From the NCBI RefSeq assembly GCF_040834005.1, contig NZ_CP162129.1:3992001-4056000 (forward strand): a stretch of 64,000 nucleotides of DNA. Direction: 5' to 3'. Below the pieces are notes generated by a model that was given only the letters and a program-made list of their open reading frames with translations, did no database searches and was not told where the DNA came from. The stretch comes from Paenibacillus sp. PL2-23. Lineage in GTDB: Bacteria; Bacillota; Bacilli; Paenibacillales; Paenibacillaceae. The position numbers were made by a program, and so were the translations under genes. Of the stretch, positions 1 to 8,375 are shown in pieces; the stretch's first letter is position 1, and the number at the start of each line of letters is the position of its first letter.

Positions 1-496
1 AAACCAGCTTACGATAATAGATCAACCGGTCTTCTCCTTCATAATAATAGTCGGGGCATCTGCCGATCAGGGTAAAGCCGTTCCGCAGGAACATGCGCTG
101 GATCGTCGCGTACTCCGGCAGATCACATGTGTAGGTGACAATATACCTGGCTCGGACGTCGGCCAAATAACGATACATTTGATCCAGAAAACCCGCCGCG
201 ACCCCAACCTTGCGGTAATCCTGATGCACCACAAGATAATCCCAGTTGTACCCGCCCGTCTGCTGCTCATTCTCGGCTATGACATTAATGCCGATGATGG
301 CATGCTCATCGTTCCGGGCATACCAGATGATGCAATCGCCGGCGAGCGCCCGGACGGGGAGCTCGCGGAAGTGCTTGAGCTCCCCTGGCGTATACCTGGT
401 ATCGTCGAAGGAGCGGTCCGACAGCATAAACGCGGACACCTCCTCCGCTTCCTGGCGAGTCGACAATCGCTGGATCTGAAATTGCGTAACCAGCAT
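1..496 (-). CDS. GNAT-family N-acetyltransferase (C-terminus cut by window edge)
   Basis: The reverse strand reads as one open frame from an ATG at 496 to the left edge (about 165 residues, no stop). A GGGGG ribosome binding stretch lies upstream of the ATG. The reading has the usual GNAT layout: a central beta strand followed by an acetyl-CoA loop-like segment (VHQDYRKVGVAAGFLDQMY), then a strand and FLRNGF near the C-terminus. Proteins of this fold transfer an acetyl group from acetyl-CoA to an amine; the substrate cannot be read from the sequence. The stop codon lies outside the window. It sits 22 bases downstream of the cyclase-like gene on the same strand and may be co-transcribed with it. 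Confidence 0.75.
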   Translation of the reverse strand, partial: MLVTQFQIQRLSTRQEAEEVSAFMLSDRSFDDTRYTPGELKHFRELPVRALAGDCIIWYARNDEHAIIGINVIAENEQQTGGYNWDYLVVHQDYRKVGVAAGFLDQMYRYLADVRARYIVTYTCDLPEYATIQRMFLRNGFTLIGRCPDYYYEGEDRLIYYRKLV

Positions 497-518
497 GCGC
501 CCATCCCCCTTCTCTCCG

Positions 519-3263
519 TTACACGGCAAGCGTTCCATTCCAGCCCTCCGAGGAACCTCTCTGATAATATTCATCGCACAAGTAGAAATAGAGCTTTGCC
601 GCCTTATCGAAACGATTGATCTTGATCACCTCAATGAAGGTCTCCCTGGCGTCGAAGAAGCGTCCCTCCTGGCACAGCTGAATGCCTCGCTCAAACATCG
701 CCTTGGTCCGGTCCTTCAGCTGGCGCTCCTTGTCGGTATCGCCTTCGTACACGTCGATGAGCTCCAGCGATTGCTCTTTGTCACCGAAGCCGATTCTCCC
801 TAGATATCGATGGCGAATCCGCTCAGGCGTGCGAAGCTGGTCAAAAAACGATTTGGTGACGAGAATGGATGCCCCCACCGTCTCGGACAGCCGCTCCAGC
901 GCTGCGGTCACATTGACATCGTCTGAGATGACATTGCCCTCCATACGCTGCTCCTCGCCCACGATACCCAGCATCAGCGGGCCTTTGTGAAGCGCGATGC
1001 CCAGCTCGACGGGCGCATAGCCGGAAGCTCTCAGACTGTCATTGTAGCTGATCAGCTCCCTGCGGATGCCAATTGCGGCGCGAATGGCGTCATCCGCTCT
1101 TCGCGGGAACAAGGCCATGAACCCGGCGCCCAAATATTTGGAGATGAGTCCCTCTTCCGTCCGGACGTAAGGGCTGAATCGCTTCAGGAAGCCGTTCATA
1201 AAGTCAAAGTTCTGCTTCGGCGACAGCTGCTTGGACAGCTGGTTGAACGAGCGGATATTGGACACCATGACGGACATATTGCCCTGCACCTGATCGCCCA
1301 GATGCACTTCAGTGATGCCTTTTTTGCCGAGATACTTGAAGATTTGCTGCGGCACGAACCGATGCGACGCCTCGCTGAAGGTTGTAATATCCTGAATGTA
1401 CGTTCGGATGTGCTTAGCCATCAGGTTAAACTGCTCGCCTAAATCTCCGACCTCATCCTGTGAACGGATGTGTACGCGAACATCCCAATTGCCGCTCGCC
1501 ATCTCCATCACGCTTCGGCGAAGCTTGCGCAAGGAATGAAGCAGCCAGTAGGTCACGCCCAGCACCAGAGCCAGAATAACGAGACTGATCAGCCCGATAT
1601 TGCGGAGGATGCTGCTGTATATCGTTTGATTGGATTGGTAGAGCACATTCAGATCCCGTCCGGTCTCGTATACGCCAACAACCTTGCCTTCGGAATCGTA
1701 GATTGGACCAATCGCGTATACCCATTTGCCAGTGGCGTCCTCCCAGCGGTCCGAATACACTTCGCCGTGCTCCGTTACCCGCACGCTTCCTTCATTAGGC
1801 GGGAAAGGCTTGAACATATTGACGCCATCATCATCATCCATCAATATGTAAATTTGGCCATTCTCGTATTTGTACAGCGTGCTGTACAAGCCCTTTCGTA
1901 TGGAGGGATCCTCATTCTCATACAGGAAATTCATCTTGGCTTGAATAGCCTGATAATCCTCGTTCATATAATCGGCGGGAGACTCCAGTCTCTTCAGCTG
2001 ATCGCCGTCTATCAGCGCCTCCCCGGTACGCGCGAGCAGCGTAAGCTGCCTCTGCATCTCATCCTCCATTCGCGAGGAGAAGCTGTCATAGATGAAGTTG
2101 GACAGCATGAACATAGAGATGACCAGAATCGGGACAATCGCAACTATTTGTTTGAAAAATAACGATATCCGCCTGTTCAGCACATGCACATAGATCAGGC
2201 GAAGCATAACGGCCGCCGCCCCAACGAAGAGCGCCGCCGCCGACCATACCAGCCAGCCCATCCGGTATTGGGATGAGCCGTAGGTCAGCTTACTCGCAAC
2301 GCGGATGCCTTCGCCGTGCTCGCTTACGATCCTGTCGTCGAGCACATAATGAATGCCGCCGTCGGGGCCAAGCGACACATCCATAAGCTCCAAATATTCA
2401 GCGCCTCCCGACTGCACCGACAGCTCTTCCTCCGACAACTCCGTCCTCAGCTCGCTGTAGCCCTCCGCCTTGAAGCTGACCACCTCGTTGACGAGTCGAT
2501 CAATGAAATAGAGTCGACCGTCATGCAGGCTCAGCGCTTCGGGGAAGTTCCGATTCGTCCGCTCCATGCCCTCCAGCGGATAAGCCTTTTCGCTGGTGCC
2601 GTCCTGCAGGACGCGATAGATGGAGCCTCTTTTGGTAGAATAATAGATTTGGCCCGGCTCATAACCCGTAATTTCCGACAAGTAGCGATTGTCAGGCAGC
2701 GTGAACCGATAGAGCTCCTCCGGCTGGCCTCCGCTCAACGGAATTCTGTACAGGCCCACGCTGGACTGTTCGTCTATATAGAAGTAAGCATGCTCTCCGT
2801 TCGCCTGGACCCCTCTCATCTGGCCCACTCGCAGCTTGCTTCCATTCCCTTGGAAGGCATAGAGGAGAGCCCCTTCTCGATCGCCCGAAGCATAACGATA
2901 GAGCCGCTCTTCCAGAACGTAGAGTCCGTAATCGTCCAGCACGGTATCCAGAGCGACAACCGAGCCGTCAGGCGCCGCAGCTACATCCGTAAAGCCATGG
3001 CTGCTTCCAGCCTCGGCGGGCGCTTGCCACCGGTTGATCTCCACGCTGCCCTCGTCGAACTGCAGGAGCTCACCCCTGGAGTCAGCGATCGCGAACAGCC
3101 CTCCATCACCGTTGGCCGCCGCCTTGGACAAATAGCTAAGCGCACGCTCCTTCTCGTAGGGCGGAGTGGACAGCGCCTCCTTATTGGCATAGTCAAACCA
3201 TCCCAGCAGGACGGAGACGGCCAGAAGGAGCAATACTAACGGGAACTTTCGCATGAACACCAT
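519..3263 (-). CDS. Membrane sensor protein with degenerate class III nucleotidyl cyclase domain
   Basis: A 914-residue multidomain protein. An N-terminal hydrophobic anchor is followed by about 300 extracytoplasmic residues with repeated DG and YR/YF patterns that resemble a beta-propeller. A transmembrane pair around 345-395 brackets a CACHE-like sensor region (to about 560), then come another membrane segment, a HAMP region (about 580-640), a class III cyclase-like domain (about 660-840) and a C-terminal TPR-like tail. Both metal-binding aspartates of the cyclase fold are replaced: the usual F-x-D-I reads VSNIRSF (Asn669), and the usual GDG reads LGAGFMA (Ala713). Both changes were checked on the nucleotide sequence. 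Catalysis is therefore unlikely; a receptor or protein-interaction role is inferred. The start could also be ATG 3254, which gives better spacing to the GGAAAG site. Confidence 0.8.
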   Translation of the reverse strand: MVFMRKFPLVLLLLAVSVLLGWFDYANKEALSTPPYEKERALSYLSKAAANGDGGLFAIADSRGELLQFDEGSVEINRWQAPAEAGSSHGFTDVAAAPDGSVVALDTVLDDYGLYVLEERLYRYASGDREGALLYAFQGNGSKLRVGQMRGVQANGEHAYFYIDEQSSVGLYRIPLSGGQPEELYRFTLPDNRYLSEITGYEPGQIYYSTKRGSIYRVLQDGTSEKAYPLEGMERTNRNFPEALSLHDGRLYFIDRLVNEVVSFKAEGYSELRTELSEEELSVQSGGAEYLELMDVSLGPDGGIHYVLDDRIVSEHGEGIRVASKLTYGSSQYRMGWLVWSAAALFVGAAAVMLRLIYVHVLNRRISLFFKQIVAIVPILVISMFMLSNFIYDSFSSRMEDEMQRQLTLLARTGEALIDGDQLKRLESPADYMNEDYQAIQAKMNFLYENEDPSIRKGLYSTLYKYENGQIYILMDDDDGVNMFKPFPPNEGSVRVTEHGEVYSDRWEDATGKWVYAIGPIYDSEGKVVGVYETGRDLNVLYQSNQTIYSSILRNIGLISLVILALVLGVTYWLLHSLRKLRRSVMEMASGNWDVRVHIRSQDEVGDLGEQFNLMAKHIRTYIQDITTFSEASHRFVPQQIFKYLGKKGITEVHLGDQVQGNMSVMVSNIRSFNQLSKQLSPKQNFDFMNGFLKRFSPYVRTEEGLISKYLGAGFMALFPRRADDAIRAAIGIRRELISYNDSLRASGYAPVELGIALHKGPLMLGIVGEEQRMEGNVISDDVNVTAALERLSETVGASILVTKSFFDQLRTPERIRHRYLGRIGFGDKEQSLELIDVYEGDTDKERQLKDRTKAMFERGIQLCQEGRFFDARETFIEVIKINRFDKAAKLYFYLCDEYYQRGSSEGWNGTLAV

Positions 3264-3399
3264 CGCTTTCCGGATTGCTTAAATTTTCTATTTCTATAGT
3301 ACTACATGTTCGTGCCGATTAGCACCCTTTCTCTTACAATTTTCATCGAAAATAGCCTGAATTTGCAGGTTTTTGTTGAAGCCTCGAAGATGCGTATAG

Positions 3400-3416
3400 T
3401 ACTATTAATAATAGTA
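3400..3416. promoter_or_regulatory. AT-rich perfect dyad upstream of the DUF4280 gene
   Basis: TACTATTAATAATAGTA is a perfect 17-base palindrome. It overlaps the end of a TATAGT -10-like hexamer (3395-3400), with TTGTTG 16 bases further upstream. It lies between the divergent cyclase-like and DUF4280 genes, about 58 bases before the DUF4280 start. Its position suits a repressor operator. No cognate regulator was identified, and AT-rich dyads can arise by chance. Confidence 0.3.
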
Positions 3417-3473
3417 AATATAACTAGACTTGGGAGAGGCGGATATAGAAGCCTGCTCACGGAAAGGATCGTT

Positions 3474-3860
3474 ATGGGACAACTTGTATGCGGCGGGGCT
3501 TCCATGCAGTGCTCGTTCGGCGTTGCGCCAAGCACCTTGAACGTGCTGCCGGCGAATGCCGTCATGACCTCGCTTCCGATTGCCAATATTATGGACAATA
3601 AGCCTATGGTCAATATTTTGCCCTTCGGCATGTGCAACTCCATGGCCAACCCCGTTGTTGCAGCCGCTACCGCAGCCAAGCTTGGCGTGTTCACGCCACA
3701 GCCCTGCATTCCACTCACAGTAGCGCCATGGGCGCCGGGCTCTCCAACTGTGCTTGTCGGGAACATGCCTGCATTGAACAATTCCTCCAAGTGCATGTGC
3801 AACTGGGGCGGCGTCATCAGCATTGTGAGCCCAGGTCAAGTAACGATACAGGTGCCTTAA
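3474..3860 (+). CDS. PAAR-like protein, DUF4280 family
   Basis: A 128-residue protein that starts at an ATG behind GGAAAGG; the longer frame upstream has no such site. It matches DUF4280 throughout: an N-terminal GxxxxCSFG motif, VLP near residue 25, KPMVNILPFGMC, an AAATAA run, PCIP, WAPGSPTVLVG, PALNN and CxCNWGGVI. DUF4280 proteins are PAAR-like and are thought to cap the spike of contractile injection systems, sometimes carrying effectors. This one is a bare tip with no C-terminal extension. It lies about 9 kb from the CIS operon, which shows no PAAR gene of its own. The next gene, a membrane MORN protein, begins one base after its stop, so the two are probably translated from one transcript. 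Confidence 0.85.
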   Translation: MGQLVCGGASMQCSFGVAPSTLNVLPANAVMTSLPIANIMDNKPMVNILPFGMCNSMANPVVAAATAAKLGVFTPQPCIPLTVAPWAPGSPTVLVGNMPALNNSSKCMCNWGGVISIVSPGQVTIQVP

Positions 3861-3861
3861 G

Positions 3862-5715
3862 ATGATCGAACAACTGCTCAAGCCTATTTTCAAGCCTATC
3901 CAGCGAATGATCATCAGGCCGATCAAACGCGCCAAGACGCTGCCGAAGCGGCTGCTTGCCATGCTGCGAAAGTTTCTGGTCAGCGCCATCTTCAGTCCGC
4001 TCCGATCGCTTGACAACTATGTTCGGCTCGGCTCCTACTATATTGCGAAGAAGCTGATCGCGCTCGTTGTCGTGCTGACGCTCATCATCGTTTATTTCGG
4101 CTTCATTAATCCCCCCTCCTTTATCGACAAGCTGTTTGGACGAACACCTCAGCTCGCGGCGTCCGCAGCGGCGGCAAGCGGCTTTACCGGCATCGCAGAT
4201 GTACGAAATCCAGATGGCAGCCTACTCTACGAGGGCGATATGGCGGACGGCCAATATTCGGGCCAAGGCAAGCTGTATTATCCCAGCGGCAAGCTGAAGT
4301 ACAAGGGTGCTTTCGATACTGGCTTAATGGCTGGCTCCGGGGAGCTGTGGAATGAGGAAGGCCTTCTGGTGTATCGCGGAGAATTTGCGAACGATGCTTA
4401 CAACGGCGCGGGTATTCTGTTCCATTCCGACGGCGTCTCGAAGAAGTACGAGGGCGCGTTCCTCGCTGGCCAATTCGAAGGAGCGGGCATGTTGTATGAC
4501 GAGAATGGCAACATCCTTTATGCCGGGACCTTCGCTCAGGGGCTGTATGAAGGTCAAGGCAAGCTGTCGGACAGCGCCGGCAAGCCGGTCTACGAGGGGA
4601 TGTTCATCACTGGCGTCTATGAGGGCTCCGGCAAACTGTACCATTCTGACGGGAGCGTCAGCTATGAAGGCGGCTTCGCCTCAGGGAAGAGATCCGGCAC
4701 AGGCAAAGAGCTGTATCCCAACGGCTTCATTCGGTACGAGGGCAGCTTCCTGCTGGATCGCTATCATGGCGCCGGGTCCTTGTTCACCGAAGACGGCAAG
4801 CTGACTTACGCGGGCTCCTTCCTGAGCGGTGCGAAGAGCGGAATGGGCGAAGATTATACAGCCTCCGGCTCCGTTCGATATGCGGGGCAATTCGAGAATG
4901 GCGCATACAGCGGCATCGGCACCCTTCATGATGCCGACGGAGCGACGGCTTACAGGGGATTTTTCCGTGATGGGGCGGTCTATGCGGAAGGGTTCATCAA
5001 TCTCTCACTGGCCAAGCTTCAGGAGACGCTGGGCGCTGCTGATCCCCCTGCCGTACAGGCGGAGCCGGTCATGCCAGCACCCGTCGCGCCAGAAGCAGAA
5101 GCGCCGCTTGAAGGTGACCCTGCGGCTGAGGCGTCAGAGGTATCCGAAGTATCCGAGGCGACGAATAACGCTGCCTCCACATCGAACGAAGCGAACAGCC
5201 AGGAAGCAGCGAACAGCAACAAATCCGAGGTCCAGACCTTGTCTGACTCGCCGGCCGTTACGGATCCAGGCTCAGCCTTGGACTCGGGAGATGCCAGCGC
5301 GGCAAGTGACAGTGCAGCACCGCCAAGCTCAGCTGCCGGCCAGCCTGCTAACGGGCTGAACCAGGACACGGTTGATGCTGTGGAAGAGCTGCCTGCTGAC
5401 TCGTCCATAACGCCAGCCACGTTGGCAATGACCTACAGCTCGCTCCAATTGTCGTTCAGCCTGACCGTTGACCCTGACAATCCGGAGACCTACAACGTCG
5501 ATAAGCTTGCAACCTGGAATTCCGTTGTCATGGAGCAGACGTACAAGCGGCTGACCGACGCCAAGACCGTGTTCGTCACCGAAAAGCTCGATAACGGCAG
5601 AACCAAGATCATGTTCAAGGTCGGCAGCACACTCCTCACCTTCCTCTTCAACAAGGACCAGCCCGTTCGTCTGGAGATGAGCCTTGTACAGGAGGAGCTG
5701 ACTTCGGTAAGGTAG
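3862..5715 (+). CDS. Membrane-anchored MORN-repeat protein
   Basis: A 617-residue protein. The first 60 residues are strongly basic and precede one membrane segment (about 66-86, KKLIALVVVLTLIIVYFG), which suggests a cytoplasmic N-terminus and an exported body. Residues about 122-385 form ten to eleven consecutive 23-residue MORN repeats with the pattern YxGxFxxGxYxGxGxLYxxDG. A low-complexity Pro/Ala/Ser/Glu linker follows (about 395-520), then a final ~95-residue segment without a recognised domain. MORN repeats form extended beta sheets and often bind lipids or proteins. It starts one base after the DUF4280 stop codon, so it may be a partner, anchor or immunity-like protein for that PAAR-like product. 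That link rests only on gene order. Confidence 0.8.
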   Translation: MIEQLLKPIFKPIQRMIIRPIKRAKTLPKRLLAMLRKFLVSAIFSPLRSLDNYVRLGSYYIAKKLIALVVVLTLIIVYFGFINPPSFIDKLFGRTPQLAASAAAASGFTGIADVRNPDGSLLYEGDMADGQYSGQGKLYYPSGKLKYKGAFDTGLMAGSGELWNEEGLLVYRGEFANDAYNGAGILFHSDGVSKKYEGAFLAGQFEGAGMLYDENGNILYAGTFAQGLYEGQGKLSDSAGKPVYEGMFITGVYEGSGKLYHSDGSVSYEGGFASGKRSGTGKELYPNGFIRYEGSFLLDRYHGAGSLFTEDGKLTYAGSFLSGAKSGMGEDYTASGSVRYAGQFENGAYSGIGTLHDADGATAYRGFFRDGAVYAEGFINLSLAKLQETLGAADPPAVQAEPVMPAPVAPEAEAPLEGDPAAEASEVSEVSEATNNAASTSNEANSQEAANSNKSEVQTLSDSPAVTDPGSALDSGDASAASDSAAPPSSAAGQPANGLNQDTVDAVEELPADSSITPATLAMTYSSLQLSFSLTVDPDNPETYNVDKLATWNSVVMEQTYKRLTDAKTVFVTEKLDNGRTKIMFKVGSTLLTFLFNKDQPVRLEMSLVQEELTSVR

Positions 5716-5731
5716 GGGCTAATATATGATC

Positions 5732-5759
5732 TTGATTTACTGGAAGCAGTTGCTATAAT
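5732..5759 (+). promoter_or_regulatory. Probable sigma-A promoter for the argS T-box transcript
   Basis: TTGATT (5732-5737) and TATAAT (5754-5759) are separated by 16 bases, with an extended -10 TG one base before the TATAAT. The promoter sits directly upstream of the T-box leader. Confidence 0.6.
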
Positions 5760-5769
5760 ACTCTTTAAC

Positions 5770-6013
5770 GTCATTGAACGGGACAGTACATCGTCTAACA
5801 TGCGTTGCCAAGCGAGCCGGGGTGGTGAGAGCCGGTCGACGCAGACGATCGAAGAGGACCCGGGAGATGGCCTTCCGATGGGCTTGATTGCCCCTAGGAA
5901 GGTCCGATTCGGCCACGTTAAGGCTATGATAAGATCCGGCTCCTATTTGAACCGGATAACGAGAGTGGTACCACGGGCAAATCCCCGTCTCTAGCTGAGA
6001 CGGGGATTTTTTG
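5770..6013 (+). ncRNA. T-box leader of argS
   Basis: This region precedes an aminoacyl-tRNA synthetase gene and has the T-box layout. There is an AGTA box at about 5787, and a long stem I whose outer arms CGTCT and AGACG pair across 5792-5848. A conserved GTGGTACCACGGG T-box bulge sequence lies at about 5965-5977, followed by a terminator. The specifier loop holds CGA and overlapping AGA/AGG triplets (about 5847-5856), all arginine codons, which fits the downstream gene. The exact codon register was not settled. By the known mechanism, uncharged tRNA pairs with the specifier and the T-box bulge and stabilises the antiterminator, so argS is induced by arginyl-tRNA shortage. Confidence 0.85.
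5981..6013 (+). terminator. T-box regulated intrinsic terminator
   Basis: ATCCCCGTCTC pairs with GAGACGGGGAT across a short CTAGCT loop and is followed by a run of T. Its 5' arm overlaps the region expected to form the alternative antiterminator with the T-box. Confidence 0.85.
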
Positions 6014-6044
6014 TGCATATAAACCGAATTGAGGAGGACTCAAT

Positions 6045-7736
6045 ATGAAACAAGACTTGTTAACTGAATGCCTGGCTCTCCATCTTCCACTTCCAAAGGG
6101 TGAGATCGCAGCTCTATTGGAGCATCCCCCTAACGATAGCATGGGTGATGTGGCTTTGCCTTGTTTTGTCCTGGCAAAGAAGTTAAAGATAAGCCCTGGT
6201 GACATTGCGAAGCAACTGGCCGAGCAACTGGTCCATCCCGGCTTCATTGCAGAGGCGGCCGGCCCTTATTTGAATTTCAAGCTTAACCGTCAGTTATTCG
6301 GAGAAGCACTTCTAACGAGTTCAATAGGCGATGACAGCTTCTGGCGGCCGAATATTGGTAAAGGAACAAGGGTCATCCTTGACATGTCGTCTCCGAACAT
6401 CGCCAAGCCGTTTGGTATCGGGCATTTACGCTCGACGATGATCGGGAATGCGATAAGCCGCATTCTTCAGGAGACAGGCTTCGATACAGTTAACGTTAAT
6501 CATCTGGGGGATTGGGGCACGCAATTCGGCAAAATGATTACTGCATATGTCAAGTGGGGCGACCCCGTCGCCATGGCTCAAAGCAACAACATTACCAAGG
6601 ATTATTTGGCCCTGTACGTGAAATTCCATGAGGAGGCCGAACATCATCCGGAGCTGGAGTTGGAAGCGAGAGAATGGTTCCGCAAGCTTGAAAACGGGGA
6701 CTCGCAAGCTTTACAGCTTTGGAAGGAGATGATCGGCGAGAGCCTGAAGCAGTTCGATAAGCTTTACAAACGACTTGGCGTCACGTTTGACCATGTACTG
6801 GGAGAAAGCTTCTACAATGACAAGATGGGGGCTGTTATTGAGGAGCTGCGTAAGCTGGAACTGCTGGAGGAGAGTGAAGGTGCGTTAGTAGTCCGACTGG
6901 ATGAAGCCGACATGCCCCCGTGCTTGCTCGTCAAATCGGACGGCACCTCCATATATGCCACGCGGGATTTGGCAACTGCGATCTACCGCCGTAAGCAGAT
7001 GAACGGAGATTTACTGCTGTACGTCGTAGGAGGCGAGCAGTCCCTTCATTTCCAACAGGTGTTCCGCGTGCTGGAGAAAATGGACGACTCGTGGCAGGGT
7101 CGCTGCCAGCACATTCCTTTCGGGCTGATGAGGATGGATGGGCAGAAAATGTCCACGCGCCGAGGCAAGGTCATGTTCCTAGAGGAAGTGCTGAATGAAG
7201 CGATAAGTCAGGCGAAAAAAATTATTGAAGCCAAAAACCCATCGCTTGCGAATAAGGAAGCTGTTGCAGAAGAGGTCGGCATTGGAGCTGTTGTATTCGG
7301 CGATCTGAAAAACACTCGTACATTGGACGTCGACTTTTCCCTCAAGGATATTCTCCAATTTGATGGCGAGACTGGACCCTATCTGCAGTACACGCATGCA
7401 AGAACCTGCAGCATACTTCGCAAGGCGGACGGGGCGGATCAAACGGAGGAATTAAACTTTTCCCTAGCGGAACATGATCATGTGTGGCCGCTACTAAAGT
7501 TAATTTCGAACTACCCTCAACGACTTCAGCAAGCAGCAGGGCGTTACGAACCGTCCATCATGGCGCGTTACCTGCTGGAGCTCGCACAGGCTTTTAATCG
7601 TTTCTACCATCATGTGAAGGTGCTGGACGGCAGCGCTCCCGAGCAAGCGTTCAAGCTGCGACTGGTACGCGCATCGTCTGAAGCCATTCGAAAGGGACTT
7701 TCGCTGCTAGGCATCAGCGCACCGGAAGAGCTGTAG
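6045..7736 (+). CDS. argS: Arginyl-tRNA synthetase
   Basis: A 563-residue class I synthetase that charges tRNA-Arg with arginine in the cytoplasm. The N-terminal Add-1-like domain contains DVALPCF. The HIGH-type signature is SSPNIAKPFGIGHLRST (about residues 109-125), and the KMSKS-type loop is GQKMSTRRGK (about 366-375). The C-terminal helical anticodon-binding domain begins near DGETGPYLQYTHAR and contains the ending typical of the family (ALxxLGIxxPEEL). The length is normal for ArgS. The ATG lies behind a clear GGAGG. The gene is alone behind its T-box and ends in a terminator. A T-box on argS suggests starvation-inducible expression; whether the genome has another argS cannot be told from this window. 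Confidence 0.95.
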   Translation: MKQDLLTECLALHLPLPKGEIAALLEHPPNDSMGDVALPCFVLAKKLKISPGDIAKQLAEQLVHPGFIAEAAGPYLNFKLNRQLFGEALLTSSIGDDSFWRPNIGKGTRVILDMSSPNIAKPFGIGHLRSTMIGNAISRILQETGFDTVNVNHLGDWGTQFGKMITAYVKWGDPVAMAQSNNITKDYLALYVKFHEEAEHHPELELEAREWFRKLENGDSQALQLWKEMIGESLKQFDKLYKRLGVTFDHVLGESFYNDKMGAVIEELRKLELLEESEGALVVRLDEADMPPCLLVKSDGTSIYATRDLATAIYRRKQMNGDLLLYVVGGEQSLHFQQVFRVLEKMDDSWQGRCQHIPFGLMRMDGQKMSTRRGKVMFLEEVLNEAISQAKKIIEAKNPSLANKEAVAEEVGIGAVVFGDLKNTRTLDVDFSLKDILQFDGETGPYLQYTHARTCSILRKADGADQTEELNFSLAEHDHVWPLLKLISNYPQRLQQAAGRYEPSIMARYLLELAQAFNRFYHHVKVLDGSAPEQAFKLRLVRASSEAIRKGLSLLGISAPEEL

Positions 7737-7747
7737 AACCTATAAGT

Positions 7748-7808
7748 CATTTCCCGCAATGCTGCCTGTCTAGTTTAGACTTAGCCAGCGATGCGGGGAA
7801 TGATTTTT
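7748..7808 (+). terminator. Terminator after argS
   Basis: CATTTCCCGCA pairs with TGCGGGGAATG, with an inner GCTG/CAGC pairing, and is followed by ATTTTTG. It lies directly downstream of the argS stop. Confidence 0.7.
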
Positions 7809-7834
7809 GTGATTAGAATGTTAGAATAGGTCAA

Positions 7835-8265
7835 CTACCATCCCATACGCTCTCGTAATGATTGTATTTGTGCAATATGATGACGTGCATGCCATGAATA
7901 CCTTTGAACAGCTACATCTAAACTCATGTTACCGTGCGTAGGACTTTCTACCTTCCTTTTAAAATCACTTGGATTTAGTTGGATAAGCAGAGCCACAAAT
8001 CTGCTATGGAGGGCTTCCAAAAGCAATATGGATGTTTCGATTGATAGGCATTCATTTCATCATCGGCTAAGTGATGAACAATTTGTTGCAAACTCCAACC
8101 TGCGTGTCGGTAAGGCGTTTTCAATTGTTCAATCTTCAAACCTTCAATCGCTTGACGAAGTTTAATGGGCATTTCAGCAATTGAATAAATAAACTGTTTA
8201 CGTTGTACTTCAGTAGGTTCCTCAATCGCTGTGAATTCTCCAATTGGATAACGCATCGCATCCAT
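7835..8265 (-). pseudogene. Broken YfiT-like DinB-superfamily gene
   Basis: Two fragments in different frames together resemble the YfiT (bacillithiol transferase / DinB superfamily) family. The N-terminal part (from ATG 8265) begins with RYPIGEF and carries the metal-site motif VHHLADDEMNAY. The C-terminal part resumes in another frame (TSILLLEALHSRF) and ends with the family-typical HARHHIAQIQSLRERMGW. The frames switch near 8045-8060. Total length is about 143 codons against roughly 175 in the family, so about 30 codons of the middle are also missing. The metal ligands are now split between frames, so the gene is very probably inactive. It lies at the edge of an AT-rich accessory stretch. 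Confidence 0.75.
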
Positions 8266-8375
8266 TCCAACTCTCTCCTTTGTTCAAGAAATTCAAAAAA
8301 AAGCCTTGTAAAAATGTGCAACAAGCCGTTGGTTTTGAACGTTGGTATTAAAAAGCAAAAGGAGACACGATTCCA

